Shown here in pieces: positions 56,937-64,000 of a DNA stretch of 64,000 bases. Under the pieces are notes generated by a model that searched no databases, had not been told where the DNA came from, and saw nothing but the letters and a program-made list of their open reading frames with translations. Each line of letters opens with the position of its first letter. Position 1 is the stretch's first letter. Position numbers and translations under genes: made by a program. This DNA comes from CAVRIA01 sp963721115 (GTDB lineage Bacteria > Desulfobacterota > Binatia > HRBIN30 > CADEER01): assembly GCA_963721115.1 (NCBI GenBank), contig CAVRIA010000017.1, forward strand, positions 124,001 through 188,000, written 5' to 3'.

Positions 56937-57905
56937 TCACCCGTTCACGTAGACGTCCGTGAGGACGTCGGTCTCATCCGGCAGCGGCGCCTGCTCCGCC
57001 GCCTCCACGGCGGCGTCGATCTCCGACGCCACGCTCGCGTCGATGGCGCGCAGGTCCGAGTCCTCGACCACTCCCTCGTCGAACAGTCGCCGGCAGAAGA
57101 GCTGCAACGGGTCGCGGCTCGACCGCACCTCCTCCGCTTCCTGCTTGCTGCGGTACGTGAGAGGGTCGCCGACGTAGTGGCCGAAGTAGCGGTAGGTCTT
57201 GCACTCCAGCAGCGTCGGGCCGTCGCCGGCGCGGGCGCGCCGGATCGCTGCCCCCGCCTTGTCGTAGACGTCGAAGAAGTCCATGCCGTTGGCGATCACT
57301 CCCGGCATCCCATAGGAGGCGGCGCGGTCGGCGAGGTTGGTGACGGGGGTGACGAACTCGGTCGGCGTGGCTTCGCCGTAGCCGTTGTTCTCGGCGACGA
57401 ACACGGCGGGCAGCTTCCACACGGACGCGAGGTTGAGCGCCTCGTGGAACTGCCCCTGGTTGGTGGCGCCATCGCCGAAGAAGGCCACCGCGATCCCGCC
57501 CGTCTTCTTCACCGCGGCAGTGAGCGCGGCTCCCGTCGCCAGCGGAATTCCCGCCCCGACGATGCCGTTGGCGCCGAGCATGCCGCGGTCGAGGTCGGCG
57601 ATGTGCATCGAACCGCCTTTGCCCTTGCAGATGCCGGTGCGGCGGCCGAACAGCTCGGCCATCATCCCGCCGATGTCGACGCCCTTGGCGATGCAGTGCC
57701 CGTGACCGCGGTGGGTGGAGCACACGACATCCCGGTCCGAGAGATGCTCACAGACGCCGACCGCCGTTGCTTCCTCTCCCGCGTACAGGTGGAGAAAGCC
57801 CGCCAGCCTCCCCGCCGTCACCAGCTCCGCCAGCTTCTCCTCGAAGCTGCGGATCGCCCGCATGCGGCGGTACACGCCGAGCAGCCTTTCGCGCGACAGC
57901 TCCAT
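56937..57905 (-). CDS. 2-oxoacid/acetoin dehydrogenase E1 alpha subunit
   Basis: 322 residues from ATG 57903-57905, with GAGAGGAGAA upstream; the frame is open upstream with an unlike Arg-rich stretch. Thiamine-diphosphate motif FFGDGATNQGQFHEALNLASVWKLPAVFVAENNGYGEA (GDG...NN), plus KGGSMHIAD and CKTYRYFGHYVGDPLTYRS. First gene of the E1alpha-E1beta-lipoyl/hydrolase operon. Confidence 0.93.
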   Translation of the reverse strand: MELSRERLLGVYRRMRAIRSFEEKLAELVTAGRLAGFLHLYAGEEATAVGVCEHLSDRDVVCSTHRGHGHCIAKGVDIGGMMAELFGRRTGICKGKGGSMHIADLDRGMLGANGIVGAGIPLATGAALTAAVKKTGGIAVAFFGDGATNQGQFHEALNLASVWKLPAVFVAENNGYGEATPTEFVTPVTNLADRAASYGMPGVIANGMDFFDVYDKAGAAIRRARAGDGPTLLECKTYRYFGHYVGDPLTYRSKQEAEEVRSSRDPLQLFCRRLFDEGVVEDSDLRAIDASVASEIDAAVEAAEQAPLPDETDVLTDVYVNG

Positions 57906-58089
57906 CGCCGTTCTCCTCTCGCCGTTCCCCGCAGCATGTCGGTGCCGCGGCTCGGATGTCAAAGGGGGCCGACGCCCGTATTGACCTCGCCGTCCCCGGC
58001 GGGGATGTTGGAGACTCCGATCGGCGCCGAAGCGCCGCCCGCCATCGTCATTCAGCTCTCTGCGCGGCCGCGCGCGGAAGGAGGGCACA

Positions 58090-60132
58090 GTGGCAAACCG
58101 CCTGATCCACGAATCGAGTCCCTACCTGCGTCAGCACGCGCACAATCCGGTCGATTGGTACCCCTGGGGAGCCGAGGCGACGGAGACGGCGAAGCGGGAG
58201 AACAAGCCCATCTTGCTCAGCGTCGGCTACTCGGCCTGTCACTGGTGTCACGTCATGGAGCGCGAGTCGTTCGAGAACCCGGAGATCGCGCGGCTGATGA
58301 ACGAGAACTTCGTCAACGTCAAGGTCGACCGCGAGGAGCGGCCCGACGTCGACCACATCTACATGAACGCCGTGCAGATGCTCACCGGCCACGGCGGCTG
58401 GCCGATGACCGTCTTCCTCACTCCCGAGGGCAAGCCGTTCTACGGCGGGACGTACTTCCCGCCGCAGGACCGCCACGGAATGCCGGGCTTCCCGCGTCTG
58501 CTACTCGCCGTCGCCCAGGCGTACCGCGAAAAAAACGAGGACGTGCAGCGCACCATCGAGCAGATGATGGCGGCCCTGCAGCAGGCCGACGCGCAGACGG
58601 CCGGCGCCGCACCGCCGCCGCCGACCCTGCCGCTCGACGCCGCCAACGCACTCGCCGGGGCCTACGACCCGCGCGACGGCGGCATCGGTCAGGCGCCCAA
58701 ATTTCCCAACACCTCGGCCTTCGACCTGTTCCTGCGCGCACACGACCGCGGCGGCGACCAGCGCTATCTGGACATGGTCCTTCACACCTTGCGCAGCATG
58801 GCTCGCGGCGGCATCTACGACCAGCTCGGCGGTGGCTTCCACCGCTACTCCGTCGACCAGCGGTGGCTGGTGCCGCACTTCGAGAAGATGCTCTACGACA
58901 ACGCCCAGCTGGTGCCGCTGTACCTATCGGCGCACCAGATCACCGGCGAGGCGTTCTTCGCCCGCATCGCGCGCGAGACTCTCGACTACGTGGTGCGCGA
59001 GATGCGCGATCCGGGCGGCGGCTTCTACTCGACGCAGGACGCCGACAGCGAAGGTGAGGAGGGCAAGTTCTTCGTCTGGGATGCGGACGAGGTGAGCGAG
59101 ATCCTGGGCGAGGAAGCGGCCGAGATCGCCTGTCGCTACTGGGACATCTCAGCGGAAGGCAACTTCGAAGGTCGCAACATCCTGCACGTCACGATCGACA
59201 CCGGCCAGATCGCCGCCCTTTTTCGCCGCGACGAGCCATCGACCCGCGAGCTGCTGGAAGGCGCCCGCGCCAGACTCTTCGCGGAGCGCGAGAAGCGCAT
59301 CAAGCCGGGGCGCGACGAGAAAATTCTCACCGCCTGGAACGGCCTCATGATCAGCGCCTTCGCCAGGGCCGCCGAGACATTCGACGACGCCGGCTACCAA
59401 AAGGTGGCGCTCGACGCGGTCCGCTTCGTGCGCGAGAAGCTGCAGCGCGGCGACCGCCTGCTCAGCAACTACAAGGACGGGCGAGCGAAGCTGAACGGCT
59501 ATCTGGACGACTATGCCTTCTTCGCCTCGGCACTGCTCGACGTCTTCGAGGCCGTGCAGGACCGCAGCCACCTGCAGGCGGCAGCGGAGCTGACCGACTC
59601 GATGCTGCGGCACTTCTGGGATCAGCGGGCGGGCGGCTTCTTCTTCACCAGCGACGACCACGAGGATCTCATCGTGCGCTCCAAGCCGGCCTTCGACGGC
59701 TCGATTCCGTCGGGGAATTCCGTCGCCGCGCAGGTGCTGATGCGGCTTCACCATCACACCGGCGAGACCGCGTACCTGGAACGCGCCGACGCTCTCTTCC
59801 GGCTCTTCGCCGAGCCGATGCAGCGACAGGCCTTCGGCTTCGCCAACATGATCGCCGCCTTCGACTTCTACGCGCGCGGCCCGCGCGAGATCGTGTTGAT
59901 CGGACGGAGCGACGACCCCGAGACCGCCGCCTTGCTGCGAAAGGTGCGCGGCGTCTACGTGCCCAATCGCACCCTGGCGGTTCTCGATCCGGGCGACGGC
60001 TCTGCCCGGCCGCCCCTGCTCGAGGGGAAGGGACAGGTCGACGGTCGACCGACGGTCTACGTCTGCCACCGCCGGACCTGCTCCGCTCCGGTGACCTCCT
60101 GGGGCGAGCTGCAACCGCTTCTGCGCGACTGA
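58090..60132 (+). CDS. Thioredoxin-domain protein, DUF255/YyaL family
   Basis: 680 residues from GTG 58090, with GGAGG upstream. N-terminal thioredoxin-like domain (MANRLIHESSPYLRQHAHNPVDWYPWG... LLSVGYSACHWCHVMERESF, CxxC pair CHWC) with the metal-like VKVDREERPDVDHIYM. A large (alpha/alpha)6 six-hairpin domain follows, with GGWPMTVFLTPEGKPFYGGTYFPPQDRHG, LGGGFHRYSVDQRWLVPHFEKMLYDN and ILTAWNGLMISAFARA. Members (YyaL, spermatogenesis-associated 20) are widespread, with no proven reaction. No signal peptide, so cytosolic. Confidence 0.92.
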   Translation: MANRLIHESSPYLRQHAHNPVDWYPWGAEATETAKRENKPILLSVGYSACHWCHVMERESFENPEIARLMNENFVNVKVDREERPDVDHIYMNAVQMLTGHGGWPMTVFLTPEGKPFYGGTYFPPQDRHGMPGFPRLLLAVAQAYREKNEDVQRTIEQMMAALQQADAQTAGAAPPPPTLPLDAANALAGAYDPRDGGIGQAPKFPNTSAFDLFLRAHDRGGDQRYLDMVLHTLRSMARGGIYDQLGGGFHRYSVDQRWLVPHFEKMLYDNAQLVPLYLSAHQITGEAFFARIARETLDYVVREMRDPGGGFYSTQDADSEGEEGKFFVWDADEVSEILGEEAAEIACRYWDISAEGNFEGRNILHVTIDTGQIAALFRRDEPSTRELLEGARARLFAEREKRIKPGRDEKILTAWNGLMISAFARAAETFDDAGYQKVALDAVRFVREKLQRGDRLLSNYKDGRAKLNGYLDDYAFFASALLDVFEAVQDRSHLQAAAELTDSMLRHFWDQRAGGFFFTSDDHEDLIVRSKPAFDGSIPSGNSVAAQVLMRLHHHTGETAYLERADALFRLFAEPMQRQAFGFANMIAAFDFYARGPREIVLIGRSDDPETAALLRKVRGVYVPNRTLAVLDPGDGSARPPLLEGKGQVDGRPTVYVCHRRTCSAPVTSWGELQPLLRD

Positions 60133-60165
60133 CGGCGCCCCCGGCCGTACTTCTCTCTCCGCCGC

Positions 60166-61740
60166 TCAGGTCGGGAAGCGCAGCGTCGCGTGCGCGTCGA
60201 GCATCTTGTCGCGGATCGGCACCTCGATCGGGCAGGTGTTCGCGCACGGGGCGCTGCACCCGAGGCAAGCCGCGGCATTGCGCTCCAGCCGCGCGTAGAG
60301 ACGCATGCCTTCCTTCTCCCACCCATAGTCCTTGAAGTACATCCGGTAGCGCAGGACGTCATTGATCGGCAAGTCGTAAGCGCAGGAATCCAGGCACCGG
60401 CCGCAGTGCGGCTGGCAGTAGTCGCCTGCCGTCAGCTCGTCGTAGCGGCGCAGCAGCGCGACGTCGGCGTCGCGCACCTTCGCGCCCGACGCGTACAGGT
60501 ACTCGTCGACGTGTTGGAGGTTGTAGAACGAGACGACGAGGCAGGAGACGTTGGGATTTGACAGCACCCAGCGAAAGGCCGCCTGCGAGTAGGCGCTCCT
60601 CTCGTCGCGGAAGTCGGCGAGATTGGCCTGCTTGGCGCCCTTCAGCGTCTTCATGGCGACGATGCCGACGTCGTGCGCGTGCGCCTTCTCGAGGATGTGA
60701 TCGAAGTTCGGCCACATGCTGAAATGGTAGGCGAGCATCATCACGTCGAAGCGGCCGGAATCGATGGCCGTGTTCGCCACCTCCTCGAGATTCGGCGTGT
60801 GGGTGCTGACGCCGAGGAAGCGCGCCTTGCCCTGTTCCTTGAGTCGATCGAAGGCCTCGTGAATGTTGGGCGCCATCAACCGCTCTACCCTGTCGCACGA
60901 GTGCACGTGGACGAGGTCGACGTAGTCCGTCTGCAGCCGCTGCAGGCTATCCTCTACCGCCTCGATGATCTTCGGCACCGGCGTATCGTTCGGAAGGTGT
61001 CCGTCCGCAACGCAGAACTTCGTCGCCACGAACATCTTGTCGCGGCGGCCTTTCATCGCCTGCCCGAGCAGCCGCTCGGAACCCGTCTCCGCGTAGTCGG
61101 GAGCCGTGTCGAAGTAGTTGACGCCGCGATCCATGGCACGTCGGGCGATCTCCACGTCCTTGATGCGTCCGGAGCCGAGGGAGATGTCCGACACCATGGC
61201 GCCGGTACGTCCCAGGCGGCGGTAGCTCCGAATCCGCGCCTCGCGCCATTCCGGCTGCACGGCCGCAGCGGTGGTCTCGACCTTGGCCCGGAAGATGTCG
61301 CGACCGACAGCCAGCCAGCCCGAGTTACGCCATACGGCCGCCGCAGCTCCGCCCGCCGCAGCCGCCACGGTGACGCCGCCGGCGCCGAGGGCTCGTAGGG
61401 CGACCCGCCGCGTCGTTCCACCCGTTGCGGCCCGTTGCTCCTCGGCGGCGGTCGCGGGTTTCCACAGCCAACTCGGGCCGACCGCTCCACAGTTCTCGCA
61501 CACCGGACGGCGCGTACGCAGGAAGACGCTCGTCACGGCGGCCAGCAGGATCGCCACGGGCGTCCACAGCTTCCACATCGGCAGGGCGCTCCTCTGAAGG
61601 CCCTCCACCGCGTCGTGGAGAAGCTCACCGCCGAGCCAGTACGCCGACAGCAGGCCGGCGGTCCACAGGCCGGCCACCAGTGCCGGTCGCACGCGAACGT
61701 GGCGATCGCTTCGCGTGCCTCCACACTCCGAACACTTCAT
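60166..61740 (-). CDS. Membrane-anchored aldo-keto reductase with C-terminal Fe-S domain
   Basis: 524 residues. Order: N-terminal CSECGG half of a zinc-ribbon-like pair; two or three membrane helices (ALVAGLWTAGLLSAYWLGG, TPVAILLAAVTSVFL); a second CENCG; a TTRR plus hydrophobic Ala/Gly-rich helix (about residues 110-140); the aldo-keto reductase barrel (YFDTAPDYAETGSERLL, MFVATKF, DLVHVHS: the Asp-Tyr-Lys-His tetrad); then CQPHCGRCLDSCAYDLP and CLGCSAPCANTCPIEVP, two cysteine clusters for 4Fe-4S binding. AKR-ferredoxin proteins are known, but the double-cysteine membrane front is unusual. Suggests electron transfer between membrane carriers and a carbonyl. Confidence 0.85.
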   Translation of the reverse strand: MKCSECGGTRSDRHVRVRPALVAGLWTAGLLSAYWLGGELLHDAVEGLQRSALPMWKLWTPVAILLAAVTSVFLRTRRPVCENCGAVGPSWLWKPATAAEEQRAATGGTTRRVALRALGAGGVTVAAAAGGAAAAVWRNSGWLAVGRDIFRAKVETTAAAVQPEWREARIRSYRRLGRTGAMVSDISLGSGRIKDVEIARRAMDRGVNYFDTAPDYAETGSERLLGQAMKGRRDKMFVATKFCVADGHLPNDTPVPKIIEAVEDSLQRLQTDYVDLVHVHSCDRVERLMAPNIHEAFDRLKEQGKARFLGVSTHTPNLEEVANTAIDSGRFDVMMLAYHFSMWPNFDHILEKAHAHDVGIVAMKTLKGAKQANLADFRDERSAYSQAAFRWVLSNPNVSCLVVSFYNLQHVDEYLYASGAKVRDADVALLRRYDELTAGDYCQPHCGRCLDSCAYDLPINDVLRYRMYFKDYGWEKEGMRLYARLERNAAACLGCSAPCANTCPIEVPIRDKMLDAHATLRFPT

Positions 61741-61845
61741 GGCAACCTCTCCCGAAGAAGCGGATTCGACGTATCGCCCCTGGCTCGCGTCGGGAGGAGG
61801 AATCGTAGTCGCGGCGCGGCGCCGTGTCCACCGCCACCGCCGCGC

Positions 61846-64000
61846 TCATTCCGCAGGTGGCTCGCTCTCGTCCTTGCCGTTGCCCTCACCGTCGCCTTCG
61901 CCCTCGTCTTCCGCGAGACAGGCAACGCCGACGACCTTCTCGCCTTCCGCCAGATCGATGAGGCGAACTCCCTGGGTATTTCGTCCCATGACGGAGATGC
62001 CGCGCACCGGCGTTCGGATCACCTTACCGGCGTCGGTGATCAGCATGATGTCGTCTTCCTCCCGGACCAGGCGCACGCCGACGACCGGCCCGTTGCGGTC
62101 CGTGACGCGCAGAGTGAGGATCCCCTTGCCGCCGCGCGACGTGACGCGGTACTCGTCCATCACCGTGCGCTTGCCGTAACCCTTCTCCGCGACGGTGAGC
62201 AGAGTCGCCTCCGGATTCACGACGTCGACCGCGACCACCGCGTCGTCCTTCGCAAGCTGGATGCCGCGTACCCCGGCGGCGGCGCGGCCCATGGGACGGA
62301 CGTCGGCCTCGCGGAAGCGGATCGCCTGGCCGGTGCAGGTGGAGAGGATCACGTTCTGATCGCCGTCGGTAAGCCGTACACCGATGACTTCGTCACCCTC
62401 GTTCAGCCGGATGGCGATGATGCCCGACGGGCGCGGGTTCGCGTATTCTTGAAGATCCGTCTTCTTCACCACGCCCTGCTTGGTGGCGAACAGCACGTAG
62501 CGCCCCGGGAGAAACTCGCGCACGGTGAGGAAGGCGGACACCTTCTCGTCGGCCTGCAGCTGCAAGAGGTTGACGATCGCCTTGCCGCGCGCGGCGCGGC
62601 CGGCCTGCGGCAGCGCGTACACCTTGATCCAGTACAGCTTGCCGCTGGTGGTGAAGATCAGGATGTAGGCGTGCGTCGAGGCGACGAAGAGGTGCTCGAT
62701 GAAGTCCTCCTCCTTGGTCACGGCGCCGATCTTGCCGCGCCCGCCACGGCGCTGCGCACGGTACTCGCCGACCGGGTTGCGCTTGATGTAGCCGTCGTGG
62801 GACACGGTGACGACCATGTCCTCTTCGGCGATGAGATCTTCGTCGGTGAGATCGGTGGAATCCTCGACGATCTCCGTGCGGCGCGCGTCGGCGTAGAGCT
62901 TGCGTACCTCGTGCAGCTCCTCGACGATGATTTTGAGCACCTCTCCCTCGTCGGCGAGGATCTCCTGGTAGCGGGCGATCTGCTTCAGGACCTCGGCGTG
63001 CTCCTCGATGATCCGGTCGCGCTCGAGGTTGGTCAGCCGCTGCAGGCGCATGTCGAGGATCGCCTGGGCCTGGATCTCGCTCAGCGAGAACTGGCTCATC
63101 AGTCCCTCGCGCGCGGTGGCCGGATCGGCCGCGGCGCGAATCAGGGCGATGACGGCGTCGAGCGACTCGATGGCGATCTTGAGACCTTCCAGGATGTGCA
63201 GTCTCTCCTGCGCCTTGCGCAGCTCGTAGGCGGTGCGGCGGGTGACCACCTCCTTGCGGTGATCGATGAAGACCTGCAGGGCCTCCCTGAGATCCAACGT
63301 GCGCGGTCGCCGGCCGACGATGGCCAACATGTTGATGCCGAAGGATTCCTGCAGGGCGCTCATCTTGTAGAGCTGGTTGAGCACCACCTCGGGCACCGCG
63401 TCGCGCTTGAGGTCGATGACCACGCGCATGCCATCGCGGTCGGACTCGTCGCGCAGGTCGGAGATGCCCTCGATGCGCTTGTCGTTGACCATCTCCGCGA
63501 TACGCTCGATGAGGCGCGCCTTGTTCACCTGATAGGGTAGCTCGGTGACGATGATCTTCGTCTTGTCGCGGCGCTCGTCCCCCTCCTCGATGTGGACCCG
63601 GGCGCGCATCTGCAACACCCCGCGGCCGGTGCGGTAGGCCTCGCGGATGGCGGAGCGCCCGTGGATGAAGCCGGCGGTGGGGAAGTCGGGGCCGGGAATG
63701 TACTGCATCAGCTGATCGACCGTCAGTGTCGGGTCCTCGATCAGCGCCACCAAACCGTCGACCACCTCCCCGAGGTTGTGCGGCGGGATGTTCGTGGCCA
63801 TGCCGACGGCGATGCCTGAGGAACCGTTGATGAGCAGGTTGGGGATGCGGGCCGGCAGAACGACCGGCTCCCGGAGCGTGTCGTCATAGTTGGGGGTGAA
63901 ATCGACCGTTTCCTTGTCGATGTCCCCGAGCAGCTCGCTCGCGATGCGGGCCATGCGGACTTCCGTGTAGCGCATGGCCGCAGGCGGATCGCCGTCGATC
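61846..64000 (-). CDS. gyrA: DNA gyrase subunit A (partial, 5' end outside window)
   Basis: About 718 C-terminal codons; the frame runs off the right edge. Contains RYTEVRMARIASELLGDIDKETVDFTPNYDDTLREPVVLPARIPNLLINGSSGIAVGMATNIPPHNLGE (winged-helix tower region), the long coiled coil, and six beta-pinwheel blades from DLTDEDLIAEEDMVVTV; the GyrA box QRRGGRGKIG is present, so this is gyrase rather than topoisomerase IV. Acidic tail (EDEGEGDGEGNGKDESEPPAE). The tyrosine active site lies beyond the window. Confidence 0.96.
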   Translation of the reverse strand, partial: IDGDPPAAMRYTEVRMARIASELLGDIDKETVDFTPNYDDTLREPVVLPARIPNLLINGSSGIAVGMATNIPPHNLGEVVDGLVALIEDPTLTVDQLMQYIPGPDFPTAGFIHGRSAIREAYRTGRGVLQMRARVHIEEGDERRDKTKIIVTELPYQVNKARLIERIAEMVNDKRIEGISDLRDESDRDGMRVVIDLKRDAVPEVVLNQLYKMSALQESFGINMLAIVGRRPRTLDLREALQVFIDHRKEVVTRRTAYELRKAQERLHILEGLKIAIESLDAVIALIRAAADPATAREGLMSQFSLSEIQAQAILDMRLQRLTNLERDRIIEEHAEVLKQIARYQEILADEGEVLKIIVEELHEVRKLYADARRTEIVEDSTDLTDEDLIAEEDMVVTVSHDGYIKRNPVGEYRAQRRGGRGKIGAVTKEEDFIEHLFVASTHAYILIFTTSGKLYWIKVYALPQAGRAARGKAIVNLLQLQADEKVSAFLTVREFLPGRYVLFATKQGVVKKTDLQEYANPRPSGIIAIRLNEGDEVIGVRLTDGDQNVILSTCTGQAIRFREADVRPMGRAAAGVRGIQLAKDDAVVAVDVVNPEATLLTVAEKGYGKRTVMDEYRVTSRGGKGILTLRVTDRNGPVVGVRLVREEDDIMLITDAGKVIRTPVRGISVMGRNTQGVRLIDLAEGEKVVGVACLAEDEGEGDGEGNGKDESEPPAE

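Overview
GC-rich chromosomal window from a Gram-negative bacterium. The evidence is a set of outer-membrane and periplasmic proteins: a porin ending in Phe, a multihaem cytochrome c and several signal peptides. The housekeeping order rpmH-rnpA-yidD-yidC-jag-mnmE-mnmG-rsmG-parA-parB-bactofilin-atp(b',b,delta,alpha,gamma,beta,epsilon) is deltaproteobacterial in style. Secreted proteins with a paired CYKVK domain and with dockerin-like 'IDEL' EF-hand repeats suggest an uncultured deltaproteobacterial-type lineage, possibly Binatota. That placement is inference from recalled families; no database search was run.

Layout. 0-12 kb: end of a LamG-like protein, groESL, two DUF507 genes, rmuC, a CobS-like membrane protein facing a frameshifted DNA polymerase II, a secreted single-haem protein, DUF1330, and a two-gene unit of enoyl-CoA hydratase plus a DapB-like oxidoreductase. 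11.5-14.7 kb: a decayed mosaic made of a 5'-truncated methyltransferase, a (CG)8 tract, a 5'-truncated sigma54-activator/cyclase-like/STAND-ATPase/TPR regulator, and a glycoside hydrolase 2 remnant. 14.7-18 kb: Rieske, cytochrome b and an 11-haem cytochrome c with overlapping stops and starts. 18-26 kb: dCMP deaminase, site-2 protease, SAM hydrolase, ankyrin protein, CYKVK-domain protein, a TMTC-like membrane protein and glutamate-cysteine ligase. 26-43.6 kb: an origin-type housekeeping cluster with two parS sites, parAB, a bactofilin and an F1/stator ATP synthase operon lacking the a and c subunits. 43.7-48.4 kb: secreted proteins, including a GH-A glycosidase and a triply frameshifted lineage-type secreted protein. 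48.4-54.5 kb: a phosphate regulon (porin, pstS, pstC, pstA, pstB, phoU) with two Pho boxes. 54.6-64 kb: an acetoin/2-oxoacid dehydrogenase-type E1alpha, E1beta and lipoyl-hydrolase, a DUF255 thioredoxin-domain protein, a membrane-anchored Fe-S aldo-keto reductase, and the 3' two thirds of gyrA.

Two themes deserve attention. First, seven single-base frame changes all run in the same direction, including one in an essential ATP synthase gene, so insertion errors in the assembly are the leading explanation. Second, the 11.5-14.7 kb mosaic cannot be explained by single-base errors and is either real genome decay or a misjoin at the CG tract. No tRNA, rRNA, CRISPR array, integrase or transposase was seen.
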